Made by a program: the position numbers and the translations under genes. A stretch of DNA of 64,000 nucleotides from Candidatus Companilactobacillus pullicola (GTDB lineage: Bacteria; Bacillota; Bacilli; Lactobacillales; Lactobacillaceae). The notes under the pieces are model-generated. The model was not told where the DNA came from and did not search any database. It saw only the letters and a program-made list of their open reading frames with translations. This document shows positions 36,283 through 44,340 of this stretch, piece by piece. The stretch spans positions 1 through 64,000 of the forward strand of contig DXCM01000027.1 in assembly GCA_019116025.1 (NCBI GenBank). Direction: 5' to 3'. Within the stretch, counting starts at the first letter, position 1; the number at the start of each line of letters is the position of its first letter.

Positions 36283-38937
36283 TTGAAACCTAAACCTTAT
36301 CAAATAGGCTTTGAAAAACTCAAAGAAACATATAACACAAATGAATTTAAACAAGGATTAACTACTTCTGAAGCTAAAAAACGTTTGGCAGAAGATGGTC
36401 CTAACAAACTGGAATCACACAAAACACCTAAATGGAAAATGTTCCTACGTCAATTCAACAATATGGTTATTTACGTGCTGATTGCTTCGGTGCTCATTAC
36501 AGTCTTGATGGGACACTATTCAGACTCGATCATCATTGGATTGGTAGTAGTTATCAATGCTATCATCGGTTATTACCAAGAAGCCAATGCTTCTGATGCC
36601 TTAGAAAAAATCAAACAAATGTTATCGATTGAGGCGACTGTTTACCGTGATGGACAAAGAAAAGACGTTCCCGCTGAAGATTTAGTCGTCGGGGATACAG
36701 TTTTCTTAGAAGCTGGAGATAACGTTCCTGCCGATCTTAGAATTATTGACTCTGATAATCTAAGAATTCAGGAATCCGCTTTGACTGGTGAATCCAACTC
36801 TGTTGCCAAGATTGCTGAAGAATTGTCCGGTGACAACATTCCTTTAGCTGAACAAACTAATATGGCTTTTGCTTCAACTGCTGTAACCAACGGTAGTGGT
36901 AGTGGGCTAGTAGTCGGTACGGCTTCTGATACTGAAATTGGTAAAATTTCTCAGGAAGTTAGTGCTGTCAAACAAAGAAAAACACCTCTAATGCAAGTTA
37001 TCGATAGTTTGGGAACTAAGGTTTCATATGCCATCGTAGCTGCTTCAATCTTGATATTCATTATCGGTTTGATTTTTGATACCTATGCTCTACCCGTTTT
37101 AGCTTTAGCGGTTGTTGCCATGATGGTTGGTGCTATTCCTGAAGGTATGCCTGCCACAACTTCAGTTATTTTGGCTAAAGGTGTTAGCGACATGGCTAAA
37201 AAGCAAAATACCATTGTCAAAACTTTGCCGGCAGTTGAAACACTTGGTTCAGTAGACGTAGTTGCGACCGATAAAACTGGGACTCTAACTAAGAACGAAA
37301 TGACTGTTACTGATATTCTGATTGATGATCAAGAATTAACTGTTACTGGAACCGGCTATGAACCAACTGGTGAAATTTTGGATCACGGTCAACCAGTTAC
37401 TATGAATTCAAATTTAAAATTACTTTTACAAGCTGGATATTACGCCAACGATACCGACCTACTACATGAAAATGGTCAATGGCAAATTAATGGTGAACCC
37501 ACTGATGGGGCTTTCCTAACGCTTTATCACAAGATTTTTGCTTATGACCAACCTCGTGAATTCGAGGAAGTCGATATTTTACCATTCGATTCCGATTATC
37601 GTTATATTGGTAAATTAGTAAAAAATGAACAAGATGAACGTATCCTTTTCGTTAAGGGTGCTCCTGATAAATTGTTAGATATGGCCCGCAAACAAGATTC
37701 TAATTTCAACTACGATACTTGGTTAGAAAAAGTTGAACGCTTCTCTAAAGAAGGTAAACGTGTGATTGCCGTTGGTTATGAAAAAGAACCCGACTCTACT
37801 AACAAAATCACACATGAAATGATCGTCGACGGTCTTAATTTCTTAGGCTTAGTTGCGATCATTGACCCTCCTCGTGAAGAGGTAATTGAATCGCTTAAAG
37901 TCATGCGTAGTGCTGGTGTTGAAGTTAAAATGATTACTGGTGACAATGCCATTACTGCAAAATCCATCGGTCAAAGTTTAGGCTTAGCTGATGAGATCAA
38001 TGCCATTACCGGTACACAGTGGGATGCTTTATCAGATGATGAAAAAGTTACTGCTGCAGATAAGAATCAAGTTTTTGCTCGGACCACACCAAGTAACAAG
38101 TTAGAAATTATCGAAGCTTTACAAAAGAACAATAAAGTAACCGCCATGACTGGTGACGGTGTCAATGATGCTCCTGCCTTGAAACGTGCCGATATTGGTG
38201 TAGCCATGGGTATTAAGGGTACCGATGTTGCTAAAGATTCCGCCGATATGATTTTAACTGACGATAACTTTGCAACTATGTCATCGGCTATCAAAGAAGG
38301 ACGTCGAATCTTCGATAACATTAAAAAGAGTATCCTCTACTTGTTACCAATCTCCTTTTCTGAAGGATTGATTGTCGCCTATGCTATCCTGACAAAACAA
38401 GAAATTCCACTTCAACCAACGCAATTACTATGGATCAACATGGTTTCAGCTATCACTATTCAATTTGCCTTGATCTTTGAGCCAGCCGAAGAAGGCATTA
38501 TGAAACGGAAACCACGAAAAACCGGTAGTAAATTAATGAACCGTCATGATGTTTTCCAAATGACTTACGTAGCAATCCTTATTGCTGCTGTCAGTTTGAT
38601 AATAGATATCTACCTTAATAACAAAGGTGTTGGCGAAGTTATTTCAAGTACAACAATGGTTAACACTTTAATTATTGGTAAGATCTTCTATCTATTTAAT
38701 ATTCGTACTCCTAAACTGGCTTTATCAAAAGAACTATTCTCTAACTCAAAAGTCTTCGTATTCGTTGGATTGATGATACTATTACAACTCTTCCTAACGT
38801 ATACACCGTTCATGCAAGAAATATTCTCAACTGGCCCTATCACCTCCCTTGAATGGGGACTCGCTATTGCCGCTGGGGCAATTGTATTAGTAGTTACAGA
38901 AATAGATAAGTTAATTAGACTTAAACTCCAGAAATAA
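36283..38937 (+). CDS. Cation-transporting P-type ATPase (PMR1/SERCA-like, calcium or manganese)
   Basis: P2-type ATPase of 884 residues that pumps a divalent cation, most likely Ca2+ or Mn2+, out of the cytoplasm. The domains are in the standard order: actuator with ALTGESNSV (about residue 167), membrane helix 4 with VGAIPEGMPATTSVI, and phosphorylation site ATDKTGTLTKNEMTV (Asp about 329). Next come the nucleotide domain with VKGAPDKLLD, hinge GDGVNDAPALKRADIGVAMG (about 625-644) and a C-terminal six-span region. The start is TTG, directed by AGGAGAT, which lowers initiation. The leader carries an attenuator-like hairpin. Confidence 0.92.
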   Translation: MKPKPYQIGFEKLKETYNTNEFKQGLTTSEAKKRLAEDGPNKLESHKTPKWKMFLRQFNNMVIYVLIASVLITVLMGHYSDSIIIGLVVVINAIIGYYQEANASDALEKIKQMLSIEATVYRDGQRKDVPAEDLVVGDTVFLEAGDNVPADLRIIDSDNLRIQESALTGESNSVAKIAEELSGDNIPLAEQTNMAFASTAVTNGSGSGLVVGTASDTEIGKISQEVSAVKQRKTPLMQVIDSLGTKVSYAIVAASILIFIIGLIFDTYALPVLALAVVAMMVGAIPEGMPATTSVILAKGVSDMAKKQNTIVKTLPAVETLGSVDVVATDKTGTLTKNEMTVTDILIDDQELTVTGTGYEPTGEILDHGQPVTMNSNLKLLLQAGYYANDTDLLHENGQWQINGEPTDGAFLTLYHKIFAYDQPREFEEVDILPFDSDYRYIGKLVKNEQDERILFVKGAPDKLLDMARKQDSNFNYDTWLEKVERFSKEGKRVIAVGYEKEPDSTNKITHEMIVDGLNFLGLVAIIDPPREEVIESLKVMRSAGVEVKMITGDNAITAKSIGQSLGLADEINAITGTQWDALSDDEKVTAADKNQVFARTTPSNKLEIIEALQKNNKVTAMTGDGVNDAPALKRADIGVAMGIKGTDVAKDSADMILTDDNFATMSSAIKEGRRIFDNIKKSILYLLPISFSEGLIVAYAILTKQEIPLQPTQLLWINMVSAITIQFALIFEPAEEGIMKRKPRKTGSKLMNRHDVFQMTYVAILIAAVSLIIDIYLNNKGVGEVISSTTMVNTLIIGKIFYLFNIRTPKLALSKELFSNSKVFVFVGLMILLQLFLTYTPFMQEIFSTGPITSLEWGLAIAAGAIVLVVTEIDKLIRLKLQK

Positions 38938-38985
38938 TAAAAAGATCAATATACGTAGAAATTACGTCATATTGATCTTTTTTTA
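38938..38985. terminator. Bidirectional terminator between the P-type ATPase and regulator genes
   Basis: AAAAAGATCAATAT pairs with ATATTGATCTTTTT, with an inner CGTA/TACG pair and long A and T flanks. Confidence 0.9.
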
Positions 38986-39723
38986 CTTCTCTGAAACTAG
39001 TGGATATTTATTATCTAATACGTATCCAAAACCACGTACTGTTTTAATGCAATCCTTAGTCGCAGATCTTGCTGCTAATTTATCTCTTAAATGGCTGATG
39101 TGAATATCAACTGTTCGACTAGAGCCGGCCGAATCATAGCCCCAAACCCCTTCTAACAATTGGTCACGACTCAAAACCTTTCCACGATGCTGAACTAGGT
39201 ACCAAAACAAACTAAATTCCTTAGGTGTCAATCCTATGTCATACCCTTGGTGCGTTACTTTATAATGCTTAAAATCAATCACAATATCATTGTATTTAAC
39301 TGTCTCAGTCCGATACTCTTGTTTCTTGTTCTTTTTTAAATCATTTGTAATCGAAAAACGATCATATACCCAAAATAACTGTTTTACCTTAGCGACCAAT
39401 TCTGGATATTCAAAGGGTCTAGTAATAAAACTATCTATATTAATATTGTAAAAAAGTGACCGTTTCTTCTTATCTTTAGCTGGTGCCAAAACAATGATTG
39501 GACCTGAAATTTTATTACGTAATGACTTTAGTATCTTCAATGACTGACTCATGCTGGTAATAGATGAATCCCAAAGCAAACCAGCGACTTCTTCATTTTC
39601 GACCAGTTTTTCTACTTCATTTGGATCAGTTACATTTCTAATAAACCATCCCTGATTATTAAAATAACCATTGATTTCAATAAAAAGTGACAACTTATTG
39701 CTCAACAATACTAGCGGTTGCAT
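38983..39723 (-). CDS. OmpR/PhoB-family regulator with a degenerate receiver domain
   Basis: A 246-residue regulator: receiver-like domain (about 1-118) and a winged-helix DNA-binding domain (about 145-238: TPKEFSLFWYLVQHRGKVLSRDQLLEGVWGYDS...TVDIHISHLRDKL...TVRGFGYVL). The receiver is not normal. The acidic pair expected after strand 1 is SN (LVLLSNK). A possible phospho-Asp exists (Asp52, LLWDSS). The switch Thr/Ser is Ala80 (IVLAPAK), and the conserved Lys is Arg102 (ITRPFEYPEL). No histidine kinase is adjacent. It is divergent from pstSCAB, so it is a good candidate for the phosphate regulator. Confidence 0.85.
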   Translation of the reverse strand: MQPLVLLSNKLSLFIEINGYFNNQGWFIRNVTDPNEVEKLVENEEVAGLLWDSSITSMSQSLKILKSLRNKISGPIIVLAPAKDKKKRSLFYNINIDSFITRPFEYPELVAKVKQLFWVYDRFSITNDLKKNKKQEYRTETVKYNDIVIDFKHYKVTHQGYDIGLTPKEFSLFWYLVQHRGKVLSRDQLLEGVWGYDSAGSSRTVDIHISHLRDKLAARSATKDCIKTVRGFGYVLDNKYPLVSEK

Positions 39724-39746
39724 CTTATTTATACTTCCTTCCGGTC

Positions 39747-39783
39747 ATTTAATATTGCAAGGGCTGAGACTGCGCAATATTAA
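39747..39783 (-). promoter_or_regulatory. Inverted repeat in the leader of the orphan regulator gene
   Basis: TTTAATATTGC and GCAATATTAAA-type arms flank a 13-base loop directly upstream of the regulator's ribosome-binding site. It could be an operator or a leader hairpin. Confidence 0.45.
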
Positions 39784-39997
39784 AAAGTTTAGAAAAGGTA
39801 AATTTTCTTAACAAAAACTAACAACAGCCACTTAACATTTTGATTATAACAATGGAAATAATGTAGGTCATTCACATTGCCTAAATTCATCCATTGTATT
39901 TGAATATATACACTTACAATTATTGTTATATTAAGTGGAACCCTTACACCCCTTGCACCAGACAGTTTAAAGACCAATTGTATATTTTTTTGACAAC

Positions 39998-40036
39998 TTT
40001 ACACAATCTTTACATTAAATAAACAATATTTATACA
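39998..40036 (+). promoter_or_regulatory. PhoP-box-like direct repeats upstream of pstS
   Basis: Four hexamers at an exact 11-bp period: TTTACA (39998), TTTACA (40009), TAAACA (40020) and TATACA (40031), each separated by five bases. This is the geometry of a PhoP box in Bacillus. A TATATT -10 candidate lies 9-15 bases downstream. It sits between the orphan regulator gene and pstS, so it could control both. Confidence 0.8.
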
Positions 40037-40105
40037 CAGCCGCATTATATTTATATTGTTCGATAAAGAAATTAACCAATACGACTTTGAATAGGGGTTT
40101 TAAAA

Positions 40106-41014
40106 ATGAAAAAGAAAACTATCATTTCATTAGTATTAGGAATGGCTGCATTGATGCTAATCCTAACTGGCTGTGGAAATAGCAGTAGTAAGGATTCTTC
40201 AGCTGCTTCAAAGAGCAGTAGCAGCAACGAAACATCTGGAAAGGTTACTGCTGTTGGTTCAACTGCCCTACAACCACTTGTTGAAAAGGCTGCAGCAAAC
40301 TTCCAAAAGAAAAATAGTAAGATCAACATCACCGTTCAAGGTGGGGGTTCTGGTACTGGATTGAGCCAAGTTCAAGACAAATCAGTTCAAATTGGTAATT
40401 CTGATATTTTTGCCGAAGAAAAACAAGGTATCGATTCTAAGAAACTTGTTGATCATCAAGTAGCCGTTGTAGGTATGGCTCCAGTTGTTAACAAAGATGC
40501 TAACGTTAAGAACCTTACAATGGATCAAGTTAAGAAAATCTTTACTGGTAAGATCACTAACTGGAAAGAAGTTGGCGGTAAAGACGAAAAGATCACCGTT
40601 GTTAACCGTGCTAAAGGTAGTGGTACTCGTGCAACATTCGAAGCAGCTGTTCTAAAAGGTGAAGAAGCTGTTAAATCTCAAGAACAAGACTCAAACGGTA
40701 CTGTTCAAAAGATTGTTGAAAGTACACCAGGTGCTGTAAGTTACCTAGCATTCTCATACATTAATGATAAGATCCAAGCTGTTTCAATCGACAATGTTAA
40801 ACCAACAGATGCTAATGTTGAAACAAACAAATGGAAGATCTGGTCATATGAACATATGTATACAAACGGAGCTGCTAAAGGTGCCGTTGCTAAATTCTTA
40901 GACTACATGAATTCAGACGATGTTCAGAAATCATTAGTTAAAGATATGGGATATATCAGTATTCATAATATGAAAGTTCAAAAAGATTCAAAAGGAACAG
41001 TTAGTTCTAAATAA
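40106..41014 (+). CDS. pstS: Phosphate ABC transporter substrate-binding lipoprotein PstS
   Basis: Extracellular phosphate-binding protein of the high-affinity Pst system. The 302 residues start with a lipoprotein signal peptide ending LILTGCGNSSS (lipobox cysteine at about residue 23) and a serine-rich linker. The binding protein follows, with TAVGSTALQPLVEKAA and the phosphate-binding loops GGGSGTGLSQV and NRAKGSGTRATFE. An AGGGG site precedes the ATG. It is the first gene of pstSCAB, and a partial terminator after it fits its need for higher expression. Confidence 0.96.
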   Translation: MKKKTIISLVLGMAALMLILTGCGNSSSKDSSAASKSSSSNETSGKVTAVGSTALQPLVEKAAANFQKKNSKINITVQGGGSGTGLSQVQDKSVQIGNSDIFAEEKQGIDSKKLVDHQVAVVGMAPVVNKDANVKNLTMDQVKKIFTGKITNWKEVGGKDEKITVVNRAKGSGTRATFEAAVLKGEEAVKSQEQDSNGTVQKIVESTPGAVSYLAFSYINDKIQAVSIDNVKPTDANVETNKWKIWSYEHMYTNGAAKGAVAKFLDYMNSDDVQKSLVKDMGYISIHNMKVQKDSKGTVSSK

Positions 41015-41020
41015 ACAAAC

Positions 41021-41064
41021 AGAGGGGACTTCAACCTTGTAAATCTTGGTCGAGGTTCTTTTTG
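41021..41064 (+). terminator. Imperfect terminator between pstS and pstC
   Basis: AGGGGACTTCAACC pairs imperfectly (with G-T pairs) with GGTCGAGGTTCTTTTT around an 11-base loop. It is probably leaky, giving more pstS than pstCAB transcript. Confidence 0.6.
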
Positions 41065-41083
41065 TATATAGGAGGATTCCCTT

Positions 41084-42001
41084 ATGGATGATATTCAAAA
41101 GAAATTACAAACAAAATCCAAAGCCACCTTTCAAGACTACTTTGGTAAGGGAATTTGTTATCTATGCATCGGCTTAATTATTCTGTTAGTTACATGTATC
41201 CTTTACTTTATTGCCTCAAAAGGTTTGGCTACATTTACCACAGATAAAGTAAACGTCTTTGATTTTCTAACAAAGACTAATTGGAATCCTGGTGCGCTTG
41301 ACAGCAAAGGACGTCCCGATATTGGTGCCTTGCCTATGATTGTTACCTCATTTAGCGTGACACTTTTGGCAGCCATAATAGCTACTCCTTTTGCCCTCGG
41401 TGTAGCCATCTTCATGTCAGAATTTTCAAGTAAAAATGGTAGTAAAATTTTACAACCCGTTATTGAATTACTAGTTGGTATCCCCTCTGTTGTTTACGGA
41501 TTCATCGGTTTATCCGTTGTTGTTCCTTTCATTAGAGGAATCTTTGGTGGAACAGGATTTGGTATCCTTTCAGGTACTTTAGTTCTCTTCGTAATGATTT
41601 TACCAACCATCACTTCCCTTTCAGTCGACAGTTTGAAATCTGTACCCATGCATTATCGTCAAGCCTCATTAGCTCTTGGAGCAACCAGATGGCAAACAAT
41701 CTACAAAGTTGTTTTACGCGCCGCTATTCCAGGAATCTTAACCGCCATAATTTTCGGGATGGCTCGTGCTTTCGGTGAAGCTTTAGCAGTACAAATGGTT
41801 ATTGGTAACGCTGCATTAATGCCAAAAAACTTAATTTCACCTGCCTCCACCCTAACAAGTAAATTGACCACTGATATTGGTAATACAGTCATGGGAACCT
41901 TACCTAACAACGCCTTATGGTCCTTAGCCTTGATCCTTTTATTGATGTCATTGATTCTCAATTTAATCGTTAAATTCATTGGAAAGAGAGGTCGCTTCTA
42001 A
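41084..42001 (+). CDS. pstC: Phosphate ABC transporter permease PstC
   Basis: Membrane permease of the Pst system, 305 residues with six spans. It has the binding-protein-dependent transport signature SLALGATRWQTIYKVVLRAAIPGILTAIIFGMARAFGEALAVQMVIG (about residues 195-240, EAA loop). The upstream sequence VIELLVGIPSVVYGFIGLSVVVPFI is typical of PstC. An AGGAGG site precedes the ATG. It ends one base before the pstA start codon. Confidence 0.95.
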   Translation: MDDIQKKLQTKSKATFQDYFGKGICYLCIGLIILLVTCILYFIASKGLATFTTDKVNVFDFLTKTNWNPGALDSKGRPDIGALPMIVTSFSVTLLAAIIATPFALGVAIFMSEFSSKNGSKILQPVIELLVGIPSVVYGFIGLSVVVPFIRGIFGGTGFGILSGTLVLFVMILPTITSLSVDSLKSVPMHYRQASLALGATRWQTIYKVVLRAAIPGILTAIIFGMARAFGEALAVQMVIGNAALMPKNLISPASTLTSKLTTDIGNTVMGTLPNNALWSLALILLLMSLILNLIVKFIGKRGRF

Positions 42002-42002
42002 A

Positions 42003-42890
42003 ATGAATGCAAAAAAAAATGACCGCATCGCTAGTGTCATTATCTACATTATCGTTGCCGCCGTAATCCTATTATTAATTGCGATCCTCGGATATATTCT
42101 TTTTAATGGTGTTCCTGATATCTCTTGGCACTTCCTAACTTCTGCCGCACAGTCTTTCAGTGCTGGTGGTGGTATCCGTGACCAACTCTTTAATTCCCTT
42201 TATCTATTAGTTTTAACAATAATTGTCTCCCTACCTATTGGTTTAGGTGCTGGTATTTATTTATCAGAATACGCCGCTGACAACTGGTTCACTGATTTGA
42301 TCAGAACTAGTGTCGAAGTTTTGAGTTCCTTACCTTCTGTTGTTGTTGGTCTGTTTGGTTACTTGCTATTCGTAATCAAATTGCAACTTGGATTCTCAAT
42401 TCTATCTGGTGCCATTGCCTTAACTTTCTTCAATTTACCTCTATTAACAAGAAATATTGAAGAATCATTACACAGTGTTCCCAATTTGCAAAGAGAAGCC
42501 GGTATGTCATTAGGCTTATCAAACTGGAAAACCACAACTAAAATTATTTTGCCTGCTGCTCTACCAGGGATTCTAACTGGTTTGATCCTAAGTGCTGGTA
42601 GAATCTTCGGTGAAGCTGCCGCATTGATTTATACGGCTGGTCAAAGTGCGCCAACCGTTGATTATAGTAATTGGAATATTTTTTCCGCTACAAGTTTTTT
42701 AAATCCCATGCGACCAGCTGAAACTTTGGCTGTCCATATTTGGAAGGTCAATACTGAGAGTGTTACCCCAGATGCAAATTTAATTTCCAGTGCTTCATCT
42801 GCTGTACTTATCATCGTTATCCTTCTATTTAACCTAGGGGCTCGTTTCTTGGGTAATAAATTATACAAGAAAATTACTGCCACGAAATGA
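42003..42890 (+). CDS. pstA: Phosphate ABC transporter permease PstA
   Basis: Second membrane permease of the Pst system, 295 residues with six spans. It has SVEVLSSLPSVVVGLFGYLLFV and the EAA loop EAGMSLGLSNWKTTTKIILPAALPGILTGLILSAGRIFGEAAALIYTAG. The ATG at 42003 is preferred over an in-frame start at 41979 inside pstC, because AGAGAGG lies upstream and the family N-terminus then fits. It precedes pstB by 10 bases. Confidence 0.94.
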   Translation: MNAKKNDRIASVIIYIIVAAVILLLIAILGYILFNGVPDISWHFLTSAAQSFSAGGGIRDQLFNSLYLLVLTIIVSLPIGLGAGIYLSEYAADNWFTDLIRTSVEVLSSLPSVVVGLFGYLLFVIKLQLGFSILSGAIALTFFNLPLLTRNIEESLHSVPNLQREAGMSLGLSNWKTTTKIILPAALPGILTGLILSAGRIFGEAAALIYTAGQSAPTVDYSNWNIFSATSFLNPMRPAETLAVHIWKVNTESVTPDANLISSASSAVLIIVILLFNLGARFLGNKLYKKITATK

Positions 42891-42900
42891 GGAACCAAAC

Positions 42901-43695
42901 ATGAAAGAATACAATTTAGACGAATCTTACATAACTGATATTAATGAAAAGTTGGCTCTTTCTACAAAAGACATTCAAGTCTATTACGGGAAAAGCCAAG
43001 CTATCTTTAACGCCAGTTTAAAATTTCCACGTTATAAAATTACAGCTTTGATTGGCGCTTCCGGTTCCGGTAAATCTACTTATCTTCGCTGTTTAAATCG
43101 TATGAACGATAAAGTTGCTACCGTCAATGGTGAAATTTCTTATCGTGGTGTTGATATAAATTCTCCTAAAACTAACGTTTACGAAGTTCGCAAACATATC
43201 GGTATGGTATTTCAAAGACCTAATCCGTTTGCTAAATCTATTCGTGAAAATATCACGTTTGCATTAAAGAATGCTGGAATTACCAAGAAAAGCGAACTAG
43301 AAGAACGTCTCGAAGAAAGCTTAAAGGGTGCCGCTCTTTGGGATGAAGTCAAAGATGACCTCAACAAAAGTGCTTTGGCTCTTTCCGGTGGCCAGCAACA
43401 ACGTCTCTGTATTGCCAGATCAATTGCCATGAAACCTGACATCCTGCTTTTAGACGAACCAGCCAGTGCCCTAGATCCAATTTCCACTTCTAAAATTGAA
43501 GACACTTTAAAAACTTTGAGCAAAGATTACTCCATTATCATCGTTACTCATAATCTTCAACAAGCCTCACGTATTAGTGATTACACAGCTTTTCTACATT
43601 TGGGACACATTATCGAATACAATTCGACAGTCAATGTCTTTACTAATCCTAAGATGCGACCAACTGAAGATTACGTTTCTGGTAATTTTGGATAA
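42901..43695 (+). CDS. pstB: Phosphate ABC transporter ATP-binding protein PstB
   Basis: ATPase of the Pst system, 264 residues. It shows Walker A GASGSGKSTYLRCLNRMND (about residues 51-69), Q-loop MVFQRPNPFAKSIRENI, signature ALSGGQQQRLCIARSIA, Walker B DILLLDEPASALDP and the switch histidine IIVTHNLQQASRISD. NRMND and SIRENI are characteristic of PstB. No phoU follows, although the last gene of such operons is usually phoU; a terminator comes instead. Confidence 0.96.
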   Translation: MKEYNLDESYITDINEKLALSTKDIQVYYGKSQAIFNASLKFPRYKITALIGASGSGKSTYLRCLNRMNDKVATVNGEISYRGVDINSPKTNVYEVRKHIGMVFQRPNPFAKSIRENITFALKNAGITKKSELEERLEESLKGAALWDEVKDDLNKSALALSGGQQQRLCIARSIAMKPDILLLDEPASALDPISTSKIEDTLKTLSKDYSIIIVTHNLQQASRISDYTAFLHLGHIIEYNSTVNVFTNPKMRPTEDYVSGNFG

Positions 43696-43742
43696 AAAGA
43701 CACTCATATTAACCAAAATGGTTAGTACGAGTGTCTTTTTTA
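43696..43742 (+). terminator. Terminator after pstB
   Basis: AAAAGACACTC pairs with GAGTGTCTTTT, with inner AACCA/TGGTT pairs, and is followed by T residues. It marks the end of the pst operon. Confidence 0.9.
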
Positions 43743-43755
43743 TTTTTAAATTTTT

Positions 43756-44076
43756 TTATGCCTTATCTTTCAAAATCAACTGATATTTATCTGTTTGTTC
43801 CGTCTTTTTAATAATGTACTTAGTAATGATCAAATGTTGCAAATCCTCACGTTGTTTCTTATCTTGGCTCATAAACAGACGGTGTATCTTATGATTAAAT
43901 CCAGTAACCAAAGCCATCCAGCCATTAGTGGCGGCTATCGACCAATCCGACCCACTACCAAATACTTGGGATTGGTGGACTTCATCACAGAATTCAAAGG
44001 CTTTTCCCGTTACCTCAATATTATTTGCTGAAGATTGAACGTTTTTCTGCAAATCTTCTAAATTATCAACTGACAT
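43756..44076 (-). CDS. Small protein of unknown function (106 residues)
   Basis: Not recognised. A soluble, charged protein (LEDLQKNVQSSANNIEVTGKAFEFCDEVHQSQ... KIHRLFMSQDKKQREDLQHLIITKYIIKK) likely to be helical. A GAGGGTAT site precedes the ATG. It lies downstream of the small DUF4649-like gene but behind a terminator. No function is proposed. Confidence 0.6.
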   Translation of the reverse strand: MSVDNLEDLQKNVQSSANNIEVTGKAFEFCDEVHQSQVFGSGSDWSIAATNGWMALVTGFNHKIHRLFMSQDKKQREDLQHLIITKYIIKKTEQTDKYQLILKDKA

Positions 44077-44102
44077 ACAATACCCTCATTTTTATAAAAA
44101 TA

Positions 44103-44135
44103 AAAAGACGAGATAATTTTTATCCCGTCTTTTAT
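44103..44135 (-). terminator. Terminator after the pyruvate oxidase operon
   Basis: AAAGACGGGATAA pairs with TTATCTCGTCTTT, followed by T residues on the minus strand. Confidence 0.85.
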
Positions 44136-44136
44136 T

Positions 44137-44340
44137 TTACTTGTTTATCAAATAATTATATAGACCGTACATTGTAGAATCTTCTAAAGGTATTTTTTTA
44201 CCATCATCTGTCACTTCGACTATTTTGACATAATCTTCAAAATCAGGTACCTCTAACTGTTGAATAGCTACAAATTGATCACCATTCTTGTACTCTTTTA
44301 CTTTTTCAACATTACCATCTAAATAAGTTATCTTTAGCAT
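44137..44340 (-). CDS. Small DUF4649-like protein, translationally coupled to pyruvate oxidase
   Basis: A 67-residue acidic protein (MLKITYLDGNVEKVKEYKNGDQFVAIQQLEVPDFEDYVKIVEVTDDGKKI) that resembles the DUF4649 family of lactic acid bacteria; the assignment is from memory of the pattern. Its ATG shares one base with the stop codon of the pyruvate oxidase gene, so it is very likely translationally coupled. Role unknown. Confidence 0.75.
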   Translation of the reverse strand: MLKITYLDGNVEKVKEYKNGDQFVAIQQLEVPDFEDYVKIVEVTDDGKKIPLEDSTMYGLYNYLINK

